Assembly: GCA_035373625.1 (NCBI GenBank)
Contig: DAOSNS010000006.1
Span: 62,001-126,000 of the forward strand
Direction: 5' to 3'
Length of the DNA stretch: 64,000 bases
From: DSWT01 sp035373625
GTDB taxonomy: Bacteria > Chloroflexota > Anaerolineae > B4-G1 > SLSP01
Under the pieces are notes generated by a model, which searched no databases, was not told where the DNA came from, and worked only from the letters and a program-made list of their open reading frames with translations. The translations under genes were made by a program, and so were the position numbers. Positions 19,590-33,492 of this stretch are shown here, one piece after another; position 1 is the stretch's first letter; the number at the start of each line of letters is the position of its first letter.

Positions 19590-19778
19590 ATGGATCCCAG
19601 GATACTCGAACTGGCACACAAGATCGGCGCGTTTCTATCGAAGCGGCCCCAGACTTGGCGAATCGCCCGCTTGTGGGGTGAGGCCGAGGCCGCCGGCGTG
19701 ACCGTCACCGCCAACGGCGACTGCGCCGCGGCCATCGGCGAGAACATCATCATCACCGGCGATAGCAACAAGGTGTAG
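19590..19778 (+). CDS. Small adaptor-like protein (copy 2)
   Basis: 62 residues. The leader AGGAGGTCAACC and first 45 codons nearly repeat the gene at 17493 (differences seen: T/A at 14, D/G at 30 and a few around 40-45). The tag is shorter: AAAIGENIIITGDSN, lacking the middle V-x-G-S unit. The start is fixed by CAGGAGGT. It follows the TPR ATPase and precedes the WD40/caspase genes, so each effector-like unit has its own adaptor copy. Function inferred only from architecture. Confidence 0.6.
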   Translation: MDPRILELAHKIGAFLSKRPQTWRIARLWGEAEAAGVTVTANGDCAAAIGENIIITGDSNKV

Positions 19779-19802
19779 CGCAACTGCGAGCAGTTGCGCT
19801 AC
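19775..19802. repeat. Perfect palindrome overlapping the stop codon of the small adaptor gene
   Basis: 13-bp arms (GTAGCGCAACTGC / GCAGTTGCGCTAC) with a GA loop. The stop codon lies inside the left arm. A related palindrome with core CAACTGC/GCAGTTG is at 22655, and a GTAGCGCAA-type element at 47426, so this looks like a dispersed REP-type family rather than a dedicated terminator. Confidence 0.7.
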
Positions 19803-19812
19803 GGGAGCGCAC

Positions 19813-20124
19813 ATGCCTGACCTCCAGCCCATCCTCGACCGATTGCAAAGCGGACAGATCATCCCCGAAGACATCGCCCTGCTGCGCTCGCTGGAAGGGC
19901 ATACGGATTGGGTGACTGCGGTGGCGCTGAGCGCGGATGGGCGCTTCATTACCAGCGGGTCGGGCGACCACACCCTGCGCGCCTGGGACCTGGAAAGCGG
20001 GCAGTCTCGTCTCCTCTTCTGGAACGACGCGTGGATTACCTCCCTTGCCCTCTCCGGCGATGACCGCACCCTGGCCTGCGGCGATAGCCGGGGGCGGGTA
20101 TGGATTTTCGAGTGGGTGCGGTAG
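19813..20124 (+). CDS. Short helical domain fused to a two-blade WD40 fragment
   Basis: 103 residues. The first 26 (MPDLQPILDRLQSGQIIPED) form a helical N-terminal module like those heading Chloroflexi signalling proteins. Two WD40 units follow (SLEGHTDWVTAVALSADGRF... ending TLRAWDLESG; LALSGDDRTLACGDSRGRVW). A functional propeller needs about seven blades, so this is a remnant or must assemble with partners. The WD40 part is about 87% identical by my count to residues after about 160 of the product of 22702-23418. It lies 101 bp before caspase 1. A decayed propeller sensor is the simplest reading. Confidence 0.6.
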   Translation: MPDLQPILDRLQSGQIIPEDIALLRSLEGHTDWVTAVALSADGRFITSGSGDHTLRAWDLESGQSRLLFWNDAWITSLALSGDDRTLACGDSRGRVWIFEWVR

Positions 20125-20159
20125 GCCGTCCACGAATGGAGCCACGGATGGACGGGCGG

Positions 20160-21136
20160 GTTCATCGGCCAGACCCCGCCGCTGCGCCTGGAGGCCCCAA
20201 ATGCTCTTGATTTGGAGGAGAATCTATGGACAACACGTTTTCTCATGGCTACGCCCTCCTCATCGGCGTCGGCGAGTGCGCCTATCAGCCCTGGTCGCTG
20301 CCGGTGACGGTGCGGGATATGCTCGCCCTGCAGGCCGTGCTGAGCGACCCCACCCTGTGCGGCTACCCCGCTGACCACATCCGCCTGCTGCACGACGCCG
20401 GGGCCACAAAGCAGGCCATCCTGGAGGACCTGGCCTGGCTGGCCGGGCGCGCCGCCGCCGCCGGCGACGCCACCGCGGTCGTCTTTTACTCCGGCCACGG
20501 CTGGCTGGATGGGAGCACAGGGCGCTACTACCTGTTGCCGCACAATGTCGAACCCTTCGACCTGCCGGGCAGTGCGTTGGGGGCCGAGGATTTCACCGCC
20601 GCGCTGCGGCAGGTGCAGGCGCGGCGACTGCTGGTCTTTATGGACTGCTGCCACGCGGCGGGCATGGCCACGGCCAAAGACGCGCCGCCGCTCAAGTTGC
20701 CGCCGGGCTTGAGCCAGGTTGCGTTGCCCAAAGGGGTGGCCGAGGCACTGAAGCAAGGGACAGGGCGGGCCGTCTTTAGCTCCTCGACCGGCAGCCAGCA
20801 GTCGTGGGTGCGGCCCGACGGCCGCCTGAGCCTGTTCACCTACCACCTGCTGGAGGCGCTGCAGGGCGCGGGCAACCGTCCAGGGGACGCCGAGGTGCGC
20901 GTCTCCAACCTGATGGCGCACCTGAGCCGGGCCGTGCCGACCAGCGCGCAGGCGATGGGTCAGGAACAGACCCCCTTCCTCGACGCCGCGACCGAGGACT
21001 TCCCCGTGGCGTTGCTGCGCGGGGGCAAGGGCTTGCCGAAAGGCGGCTGGGCGGCCGCGCAGGACGAGGCCGCGGCGCGCATCGGGCGCGTCGTGCAGGC
21101 CCTCGGCGAGCGCTCCGTGGCGATTGGCGGGGATGT
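20160..21136 (+). repeat. 977-bp direct repeat, copy A (caspase 1)
   Basis: From the caspase leader to just inside the tag region this block appears base-for-base identical to 23454-24430 (offset 3294). The first differences are at 20159/23453 upstream and 21137/24431 downstream. Confidence 0.9.
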
Positions 21137-21185
21137 CAGCAGCAGCGTGATCGTGACGGGCGACCACGGGATTACATTGCGATAA
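20226..21185 (+). CDS. Caspase-like (C14) peptidase, copy 1, truncated tail
   Basis: 319 residues with a caspase/metacaspase p20-like fold at 8-250. Catalytic His is H91 in FYSGHGW and catalytic Cys is most likely C142 in MDCCHAAG. Such peptidases act as death or signalling effectors in bacterial conflict systems, usually activated by a STAND NTPase. GGAGGAG lies 6 bases before the ATG. Residues 1-303 are identical to copy 2 at 23520, but the tail ends GGDVSSSVIVTGDHGITLR and lacks the KYN...AIGD extension that copy 2 shares with the NACHT protein. The AbiE promoter overlaps its stop. It may be an orphan effector that no longer pairs with the NTPase. Confidence 0.85.
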   Translation: MDNTFSHGYALLIGVGECAYQPWSLPVTVRDMLALQAVLSDPTLCGYPADHIRLLHDAGATKQAILEDLAWLAGRAAAAGDATAVVFYSGHGWLDGSTGRYYLLPHNVEPFDLPGSALGAEDFTAALRQVQARRLLVFMDCCHAAGMATAKDAPPLKLPPGLSQVALPKGVAEALKQGTGRAVFSSSTGSQQSWVRPDGRLSLFTYHLLEALQGAGNRPGDAEVRVSNLMAHLSRAVPTSAQAMGQEQTPFLDAATEDFPVALLRGGKGLPKGGWAAAQDEAAARIGRVVQALGERSVAIGGDVSSSVIVTGDHGITLR

Positions 21186-21205
21186 CTTGCCATACATGGT
21201 ATACT
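21177..21205 (+). promoter_or_regulatory. Promoter of abiEi/abiEii, apparently leaderless
   Basis: TTGCGA, 17-bp spacer, TATACT. The -10 ends 6 bases before the AbiEi ATG, so the transcript should begin at or next to the start codon. The spacer holds the inverted repeat CCAT-AC-ATGG, a plausible site for autoregulation by the antitoxin, as known for AbiEi proteins. Confidence 0.65.
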
Positions 21206-21211
21206 AACGGC

Positions 21212-21853
21212 ATGAAATTCGACGAGCTGCTGCGGATCGTGGACGATGAGCCGGTCTTCGAGACTGGGCTGCTGCTGGCCGGGCAGACGGACCCGGCCGA
21301 CGTGCGCCGGCAGCTCTCGCGCTGGGTCAAAGGGGGGTCTCTGTACCAGTTGCGCCGCGGCCTCTATGCCCTGGCCCCGCCCTATCAGAAGGTCAAGCCG
21401 CATCCGTTCCTCGTGGCCAACCGCATGGTGCGCGGCTCGTATGTCAGTTGCCAGTCGGCGCTGGCGCATTACGGCCTGATCCCGGAGCACGCGCCGGTGA
21501 CCGTCAGTGTGACCGCCGCGCGGCCGGGGCAGTGGGAGACGCCGCTGGGCGTCTTTGTCTTTCATCACGTGCAGCCTGCCTTGCTGCGCGGCTATCGTCT
21601 GCTGGACCTCGGCGGTGGGCAGCAGGCCCTTGTGGCCACACCCGCCAAAGCCCTGCTCGACCTGATCTACCTCTCCCCCGGCGCCGACTCGGCCGCCTAT
21701 CTGCGCGAGCTGCGCCTCCAGAACCTGGAACGTCTCGATCTCGACGAGGTGTGGCGCTGGGCGGAGGCGCTGGAACGTCCCAAGCTGAAGCGGGCGGCTG
21801 CCGTGCTGAGCGAACTGACGCGCGCTGAAGTCGAGGAGTACGAGACGCTGTGA
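21212..21853 (+). CDS. abiEi: AbiEi-type antitoxin/transcriptional repressor
   Basis: 213 residues with an N-terminal winged-helix region (FDELLRIVDDEPVFETGLLL, then WVKGGSLYQLRRGLYAL) and the C-terminal domain typical of type IV AbiEi antitoxins (SYVSCQSALAHYGLIP). Known AbiEi proteins repress their own promoter and neutralise AbiEii. The ATG at 21212 is chosen because the longer upstream frame overlaps caspase 1 and a promoter lies immediately before it. It overlaps abiEii by 4 bp (GTGA), the usual coupling of such pairs. The cassette separates the two caspase/adaptor copies and probably inserted into the island. Confidence 0.85.
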   Translation: MKFDELLRIVDDEPVFETGLLLAGQTDPADVRRQLSRWVKGGSLYQLRRGLYALAPPYQKVKPHPFLVANRMVRGSYVSCQSALAHYGLIPEHAPVTVSVTAARPGQWETPLGVFVFHHVQPALLRGYRLLDLGGGQQALVATPAKALLDLIYLSPGADSAAYLRELRLQNLERLDLDEVWRWAEALERPKLKRAAAVLSELTRAEVEEYETL

Positions 21854-22656
21854 AGGACTATCTGGCCGAACTGGTACGCGCCGCGCCTACCCCTGTGGAA
21901 GGGCGCAACCGCGCCCGCGAGTATCTTCAGGCGCGCATCCTGGGAGCGCTGCAGCGCGCCGGCGCGATGATCCCGCTGGCCTTTCACGGCGGCACCGCCC
22001 TGCGTTTTCTCTACGCCAGCGCCCGGTATTCCGAAGACCTGGATTTTGCCCTGGAGCAGGAGCGAGAGCGCTACGACTTCCGCGCCTATTTGCGGGCCGT
22101 GCAGAGCGAATTGGCCGTCGAAGGCTATGCCATCGAGCTCAAAGTCAACGATCGCAAGGCGGTGCACAGCGCCTTTGTGCGCTTCCCTGGCCTGCTCTAC
22201 GAATTGGGGCTGTCGCCGCAGCGGGGCGAGGTCCTGGCGGTCAAGATCGAAGTGGACACGGCTCCACCGGCCGGTGCCGGGCTGGAGACCACCCTCATCC
22301 GCCGGCACATTCCCCTGCGCTTGCAGCACCACGACCGGGCCTCGCTGCTGGCGGGCAAGCTCCATGCCATCCTGCAGCGTCCCTTCCTCAAGGGGCGTGA
22401 TCTGTACGATCTGCTCTGGTATCTCAGCGACCCCACCTGGCCTGCGCCCAACCTGACCCTGCTCAACAACGCCCTGCGTCAGACGGGCTGGCAAGGCGAG
22501 ATGCTGAGCGGGGAGAACTGGCGGAGAGTGATCCGTGCGCGCCTGGAAACGGCGGCCTGGGAGCATATCGTTGCGGATGTGCGTCCCTTCCTGGCCCCGG
22601 GCGCCGATCCCGACTTGCTGAGGCGCGAGACGCTGTTGGTCCTGCTTGCAAAGTAG
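21850..22656 (+). CDS. abiEii: AbiEii-type nucleotidyltransferase toxin
   Basis: 268 residues. The polymerase-beta-like nucleotidyltransferase motif is visible: GGTALRF (47-53) followed by SEDLDF (61-66) with acidic D63 and D65. AbiEii toxins use NTP to modify RNA substrates (tRNA pyrimidine addition is known for relatives such as MenT) and stop growth, giving abortive infection or plasmid/island maintenance. GTG start within the antitoxin stop. A palindrome sits over the stop codon. Confidence 0.87.
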   Translation: MKDYLAELVRAAPTPVEGRNRAREYLQARILGALQRAGAMIPLAFHGGTALRFLYASARYSEDLDFALEQERERYDFRAYLRAVQSELAVEGYAIELKVNDRKAVHSAFVRFPGLLYELGLSPQRGEVLAVKIEVDTAPPAGAGLETTLIRRHIPLRLQHHDRASLLAGKLHAILQRPFLKGRDLYDLLWYLSDPTWPAPNLTLLNNALRQTGWQGEMLSGENWRRVIRARLETAAWEHIVADVRPFLAPGADPDLLRRETLLVLLAK

Positions 22657-22678
22657 GACAACTGCTCGCAGTTGTCCT
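22655..22678. repeat. Perfect palindrome over the abiEii stop
   Basis: 11-bp arms (AGGACAACTGC / GCAGTTGTCCT) with a TC loop. The core matches the element at 19775. Lies between abiEii and the chimeric gene. Confidence 0.7.
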
Positions 22679-22701
22679 GCATCGCTTACCGAGGAGCTGG
22701 C

Positions 22702-23418
22702 ATGATCTCACTGGACGACTTTTTCACCAACCTGGCCGCTTCGCTGGCCTACGACCTGCTGCGGGCCGGCGCCGCGCGGCTCACGACCTTTGTCTCAGGT
22801 TCGCCGGAGGAGCAGGCCCTGCGTGGTTGCTACCAGAGCGCGTTCGAGGCCATGCTGCGCGAGGTGGCCGCCGACCTGGACGCCGACCGGCGGGCGCTGG
22901 TCGAGGACATCCTGCGCCAATTCGTGGCCCAACCGGAGGTGGCGGAGGGACTGCTGGCCCTGGCGATGGAGGGCGACGAGCCGCCGCTGCCGCTCCTGCG
23001 CGAGCGTTTCGACGCGCTGGAGTACGACCGCGCCACCCTGCCCGTGGACTTCGACGCCGCCCTGACCGCCCTCACCCGCGGCCTGACGGACGCGCTGCTG
23101 GGCGCGGCGATACAGCCGGACAGCCCGCTCTACAACCGGGTGAGCGTGGTGCGCGTGGCGGCGATCCATAACCTGCTGCGCTCGCTGGAAGGGCATACGG
23201 CAGGAGTGACTGCGGTGGCGCTGAGCGCCGATGGGCGCACCATCGTCAGCGGGTTGGACGACCGCACCCTGCGCGCCTGGGACCTGGAAAGCGGGCAGTC
23301 CCGCCTCCTCTTCTGGAACGACGCGCTGATTCTCTCCCTCGCCCTCTCCGGCGATGACCGCACCCTGGCCTGCGGCGATAGCCAGGGCCGGGTGTGGATT
23401 TTCGAGTGGGTGCGGTAG
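22702..23418 (+). CDS. Chimera: N-terminal domain of the NACHT protein fused to a WD40 fragment
   Basis: 238 residues. From DFFTNLAASLAYDLLRAG to AIHNLLR (about 155 residues) it matches residues 6-160 of the NACHT protein with nine substitutions by my count. It then switches to the WD40 fragment SLEGHTAGVTAVALSADG..., about 87% like 19813-20124. The switch lies on CCTGCTGCGC (23172-23181), which occurs in both parents. GAGGAG precedes the ATG at 22702. It lacks a NACHT core, so it could be a by-product of duplication or a competitor of the NACHT protein for adaptor binding. It precedes caspase 2 exactly as 19813 precedes caspase 1. Confidence 0.75.
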   Translation: MISLDDFFTNLAASLAYDLLRAGAARLTTFVSGSPEEQALRGCYQSAFEAMLREVAADLDADRRALVEDILRQFVAQPEVAEGLLALAMEGDEPPLPLLRERFDALEYDRATLPVDFDAALTALTRGLTDALLGAAIQPDSPLYNRVSVVRVAAIHNLLRSLEGHTAGVTAVALSADGRTIVSGLDDRTLRAWDLESGQSRLLFWNDALILSLALSGDDRTLACGDSQGRVWIFEWVR

Positions 23419-23453
23419 GGACGGCCGCGAAGGGGGCACGGATGGACGGGCGA

Positions 23454-24430
23454 GTTCATCGGCCAGACCCCGCCGCTGCGCCTGGAGGCCCCAAATGCTC
23501 TTGATTTGGAGGAGAATCTATGGACAACACGTTTTCTCATGGCTACGCCCTCCTCATCGGCGTCGGCGAGTGCGCCTATCAGCCCTGGTCGCTGCCGGTG
23601 ACGGTGCGGGATATGCTCGCCCTGCAGGCCGTGCTGAGCGACCCCACCCTGTGCGGCTACCCCGCTGACCACATCCGCCTGCTGCACGACGCCGGGGCCA
23701 CAAAGCAGGCCATCCTGGAGGACCTGGCCTGGCTGGCCGGGCGCGCCGCCGCCGCCGGCGACGCCACCGCGGTCGTCTTTTACTCCGGCCACGGCTGGCT
23801 GGATGGGAGCACAGGGCGCTACTACCTGTTGCCGCACAATGTCGAACCCTTCGACCTGCCGGGCAGTGCGTTGGGGGCCGAGGATTTCACCGCCGCGCTG
23901 CGGCAGGTGCAGGCGCGGCGACTGCTGGTCTTTATGGACTGCTGCCACGCGGCGGGCATGGCCACGGCCAAAGACGCGCCGCCGCTCAAGTTGCCGCCGG
24001 GCTTGAGCCAGGTTGCGTTGCCCAAAGGGGTGGCCGAGGCACTGAAGCAAGGGACAGGGCGGGCCGTCTTTAGCTCCTCGACCGGCAGCCAGCAGTCGTG
24101 GGTGCGGCCCGACGGCCGCCTGAGCCTGTTCACCTACCACCTGCTGGAGGCGCTGCAGGGCGCGGGCAACCGTCCAGGGGACGCCGAGGTGCGCGTCTCC
24201 AACCTGATGGCGCACCTGAGCCGGGCCGTGCCGACCAGCGCGCAGGCGATGGGTCAGGAACAGACCCCCTTCCTCGACGCCGCGACCGAGGACTTCCCCG
24301 TGGCGTTGCTGCGCGGGGGCAAGGGCTTGCCGAAAGGCGGCTGGGCGGCCGCGCAGGACGAGGCCGCGGCGCGCATCGGGCGCGTCGTGCAGGCCCTCGG
24401 CGAGCGCTCCGTGGCGATTGGCGGGGATGT
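23454..24430 (+). repeat. 977-bp direct repeat, copy B (caspase 2)
   Basis: Counterpart of 20160-21136. The WD40 and adaptor segments on its left and the tail on its right are clearly more diverged, so identity ends sharply at both borders. Confidence 0.9.
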
Positions 24431-24565
24431 GAGTGGGAGCGTGATCGTCACCGGCGACCGCAACACGGTGCAGAGCGGCAAGTACAACATCCAGATTGAC
24501 CACGCCGAAGGCATCGCCATCGGCGATAATGCAACCGTCCAACCACCCGACGAGGAGTCGCAACG

Positions 24566-24569
<4 letters not shown>
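23520..24569 (+). CDS. Caspase-like (C14) peptidase, copy 2, with NACHT-matching tail
   Basis: 349 residues; the peptidase part is identical to copy 1 (H91, C142). The tail is complete: SVAIGGDVSGSVIVTGDRN, then SGKYNIQIDHAEGIAIGDNA (319-338). The latter resembles residues 184-202 of the adjacent NACHT protein, where KYN, a V-S-G/A-E-G-like step and AIGD recur in order. Matched motifs between an effector C-terminus and an NLR-type N-terminus are the hallmark of homotypic (amyloid-like) signalling pairs, so this copy is the likely client of the NACHT protein. It overlaps the NACHT start by ATGA, implying coupled translation and roughly balanced amounts. Confidence 0.87.
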
Positions 24570-30283
<5,714 letters not shown>

Positions 30284-30473
30284 TACTGCACTGAGGGAAG
30301 GTTTGCAGGCCATGGCTCACAACTTCTCGTCGCCGCTGCATCGTTTCCTGTGCGGCATCTAAAAAATACCTGTTCTCACGGAGGACTCGACATGAAAAAA
30401 TAAAGTGCCAGGTTCCGACAGAAGAATCGGTCTTGACATCATCAAGCTTAAATTTGAAGGAGGTTACATATCA

Positions 30474-32924
30474 ATGAAATACAAAGATCCATCTCTGCCT
30501 GTCGAAGCGCGCGTCGAAGACCTGTTGGGGCAAATGACCCTTGAAGAAAAAGTGGCTCAACTTTGCGGCATTATGCCGATGCCCTTTTGGGGACCCAACG
30601 GCGTCAACGAGGCCAGGATGCGCGAGCTGCTCCCGCACGGCATCGGTCAGATTTCCGGCACCGGTCCGGGAGGCGGTTTGCAAATCAAACGGATTGCCCA
30701 CGGCGTCAACCAGATTCAGCGTTATCTGGTCGAGCAAACCCGCCTGGGCATCCCGGCCATCGTTCACAATGAGGCTCTCAACGGGCTGATCGCGCCCCAG
30801 GCGATCAACTTTCCCACCGCCATTGGCCTGAGCGCCACCTGGTCGCCTGAGCTGGTCGAGCAGATGACCGACATCATCCGCCGCCAGATGGTCGCCGTGG
30901 GGATGCGCCAGGCCTTATCTCCGGTGATGGATGTCGCCCGCGACGCGCGTTGGGGACGTGTCCACGAAACGTATGGCGAAGACCCCTATCTGTGCGGGGC
31001 GATGAGCATCGCCTTTGTGCGCGGCCTGCAAGGGAAGGATTGGCGCGAAGGGGTGATCGCCACCGGCAAGCACTTTTTGGGCTACGGCTTTAGCGAAGGC
31101 GGCCTCAATTGTGCGGCCACCCACGTCGGCGCGCGCGAGCTGTACGAATGTTTCGCCCGCCCCTTTGAAGCGGCCATCCGTGAGGCGGGGCTGGCCTCGA
31201 TCATGAACTCGTATTCCGAGATCAACGGCTTTCCCTGCGCGGCCTCCAAAGAGGTGCTCACCCACCTGTTGCGCGGCATCATGGGCTTTCAGGGCTTTGT
31301 CGTCTCGGATTATTTCGCCGTCCGCCGCCTGCGCAACCAGTTCCACGTCGCCGCCGACCTGCAAGATGCCGCCGTCCAGGCGTTGGAAGCCGGCCTCGAT
31401 ATCGAGCTTCCTAACCCGGAAGCCTATCCGAACCTGGTCGAGGCCGTGCGCGCCGGCCGGATTGAGGTCGCGTTGGTTGACCAGGCCGTGCGACGCACGC
31501 TGACCTGGAAGTTCCGCCTTGGCCTCTTTGAGCAACCCTACGCGCAGATCGAGCAAATCCCGACCCTCTTTGCCGACCCGCAGCACCGCGTCCTTTCGCA
31601 GGAGCTTGCTGCCAGGTCGCTGGTGTTGCTCAAGAACGACGGGCTGTTGCCGTTGCGCAAAGACCTGAAGCGCGTTGCCGTGATCGGCCCGCATGCCGAC
31701 AGTGTGCGCGCTTTCTTCGGCTGGTACACCTTCCCGCCCATGCTTGAAATGATGCGCGAAAGGATGCGCAGCCCCGAAATGGTCGCCTTTGCCCCGGCCC
31801 CGGACGAGGATCAACCCCTGTCGCCCGATGCAGACATCCAGGCCGCGCGGCAAACCCTGGCCGACATTCTGGAGGCTCCAGACACCGAGACGGCAATCAA
31901 AAAGATGTACCCGGCGATCAGCGTGCGCGGGGCCATCCAAAAGCTGGTTTCGGCACACACCGGGGTCGTTTATGCAAAGGGGTGCGATGTCACCGATCCT
32001 TCGACGGAGGGCTTTGCCGCTGCCGTCGAGGCCGCCCTGCAGGCCGATGTTGCCGTCGTGGTCTTGGGCGACCGGTCTTCTATGATCAACGGCACCACCG
32101 GCGAAGGCAGGGATCGCGCCTCGCTGGCCTTGCCCGGCGTGCAACAGCAGCTCCTGGAGGCGATCTGGGCCACCGGCACGCCGACGGTATTGGTGCTGAT
32201 CAACGGGCGTCCGCTGGCGGTCACATGGGCCGCCGAGCACGTGCCGGCCATCCTCGAAGCCTGGTACCCCGGTCAAGAGGGCGGCCCGGCCATTGCCGGC
32301 GTGCTCTGGGGCGAGATCAACCCCGGCGGCAAACTGCCGGTGACCATCCCGCGCAGCGAGGGGCAGATTCCCATCTATCACTACCACAAGATGGGCAGTG
32401 GCTATCAGCGGCCGGAGGAAAACACGCTCACCCTATACACCGACATTCCGCTCACCCCGCTGTACCCCTTTGGGCACGGCCTCAGCTACACCCGCTTTGA
32501 GTACGGCGACCTGCGCCTGAGTGCTGCTCAGGTAGATAGCCGCGGGCAGATCGAGATCGCTTGCGACGTGACCAACGTCGGCGAGCGGGCCGGCGACGAG
32601 GTGGTTCAGCTTTACCTGCGCGACCGCCTCGCGCGGGTCACCCGTCCGGTACAGGAACTGGCCGGATTCAAGCGGATCAGCCTGGCCCCCGGCGAGCGCT
32701 GCACGGTGACCTTTACCGTCGAGATGCGCCAGCTTGGCTTTTACAACCACGAGATGCGCTTTGTCGTCGAGCCGGGCTACGTTGACGTGATGATCGGCAG
32801 CAGTTCGAGCGACATCCGGCTCAGAGGTGAGTTCGAGATCACCGGCGAGGTGATCGAGGTGTTGGGCAACCGCGCCTTTACGTCCCGCGTGCGGGTGGAA
32901 AAACCCGCAGCGGTCGTTTCGTAG
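30474..32924 (+). CDS. Glycoside hydrolase family 3 (beta-glucosidase/beta-xylosidase type)
   Basis: 816 residues from the ATG behind GAAGGAGG; an upstream in-frame start would skip this site. GH3 N domain (about 10-350) with substrate-binding K199-H200 (ATGKHFLG) and nucleophile D279 in VVSDY, GH3 C domain (about 390-660), then an Fn3-like domain (about 700-800). No signal peptide is seen, so it is probably cytoplasmic and acts on imported oligosaccharides, removing terminal beta-D-glucose or xylose. It stands alone between the conflict island and the minus-strand glycan operon. The exact sugar is not decidable. Confidence 0.92.
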   Translation: MKYKDPSLPVEARVEDLLGQMTLEEKVAQLCGIMPMPFWGPNGVNEARMRELLPHGIGQISGTGPGGGLQIKRIAHGVNQIQRYLVEQTRLGIPAIVHNEALNGLIAPQAINFPTAIGLSATWSPELVEQMTDIIRRQMVAVGMRQALSPVMDVARDARWGRVHETYGEDPYLCGAMSIAFVRGLQGKDWREGVIATGKHFLGYGFSEGGLNCAATHVGARELYECFARPFEAAIREAGLASIMNSYSEINGFPCAASKEVLTHLLRGIMGFQGFVVSDYFAVRRLRNQFHVAADLQDAAVQALEAGLDIELPNPEAYPNLVEAVRAGRIEVALVDQAVRRTLTWKFRLGLFEQPYAQIEQIPTLFADPQHRVLSQELAARSLVLLKNDGLLPLRKDLKRVAVIGPHADSVRAFFGWYTFPPMLEMMRERMRSPEMVAFAPAPDEDQPLSPDADIQAARQTLADILEAPDTETAIKKMYPAISVRGAIQKLVSAHTGVVYAKGCDVTDPSTEGFAAAVEAALQADVAVVVLGDRSSMINGTTGEGRDRASLALPGVQQQLLEAIWATGTPTVLVLINGRPLAVTWAAEHVPAILEAWYPGQEGGPAIAGVLWGEINPGGKLPVTIPRSEGQIPIYHYHKMGSGYQRPEENTLTLYTDIPLTPLYPFGHGLSYTRFEYGDLRLSAAQVDSRGQIEIACDVTNVGERAGDEVVQLYLRDRLARVTRPVQELAGFKRISLAPGERCTVTFTVEMRQLGFYNHEMRFVVEPGYVDVMIGSSSSDIRLRGEFEITGEVIEVLGNRAFTSRVRVEKPAAVVS

Positions 32925-32930
32925 AGGGCG

Positions 32931-32965
32931 ATCCACCTGCCGGGGGATTGACCCGGCAGGTGGAT
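32931..32965. terminator. Hairpin between convergent GH3 and MaoC-like genes
   Basis: A perfect 14-bp stem ATCCACCTGCCGGG / CCCGGCAGGTGGAT with a 7-nt loop, just after the GH3 stop. No long T-run, so efficiency is uncertain. Confidence 0.65.
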
Positions 32966-33009
32966 AAGTGTATCATCTTTGAATGTGAAGGCATCTACAG
33001 GTGACGATT

Positions 33010-33474
33010 CTACTGAGGCCCTGAACTGTTTTTGCCGCGCACGAGCAATGTCCACGTGCCTTTCTGTACTGCTTTGTTATCCTGGTTGAAGATGGTGACG
33101 TACAGCGTCACCAGGCCCCCGTGGTAGCCGGGCATGGGGTGTTTTTTGTGCACTTTGAGGGCCACCCAGATGGTGTCGCCAACTTTGACCGGCGCGCGAT
33201 ACTTCCAATCCAACCCCACAAAAGCATCAATGGTGCCGCTCAAGTATCCCAGACTGTTCGCCAGTCCCGTGCCGATGGAGAGCACTAACGCTCCCTGCAC
33301 GATCAACTCCCCAAAAGGGCTTGAGGAAGCATAGTCGGCGTCGGTGTGCAGGGGATTGTAATCGCCGGAGAGCCGCGTGAAAGTCTCAAAATCTTCCCGG
33401 GTGATGGTACGACGTGCGGTCTCGAAAGCCATGTCCGGCTGCAGGTCCTCGTAGTACAGCTTCAATGTGGACAT
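33010..33474 (-). CDS. MaoC-like (R)-enoyl-CoA hydratase family protein
   Basis: 154 residues with a single hot-dog fold. The hydratase motif SGDYNPLHTD supplies the catalytic Asp and His, and FGELIVQGALVLSIG forms the long central helix. Family members hydrate trans-2-enoyl-CoA to (R)-3-hydroxyacyl-CoA. GGAGGG precedes the ATG. It is the last gene of the minus-strand run after the glycosyltransferase, 18 bp downstream, although no direct link to glycan synthesis is evident. Confidence 0.85.
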   Translation of the reverse strand: MSTLKLYYEDLQPDMAFETARRTITREDFETFTRLSGDYNPLHTDADYASSSPFGELIVQGALVLSIGTGLANSLGYLSGTIDAFVGLDWKYRAPVKVGDTIWVALKVHKKHPMPGYHGGLVTLYVTIFNQDNKAVQKGTWTLLVRGKNSSGPQ

Positions 33475-33492
33475 GAAACCCTCCGGTGAATC

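Noticed and set aside
30381..30403. Mini-gene ATG-AAA-AAA-TAA behind GGAGGA upstream of the GH3 gene
   Set aside because: Only three codons; probably a remnant of a deleted gene start, with no evidence of function.
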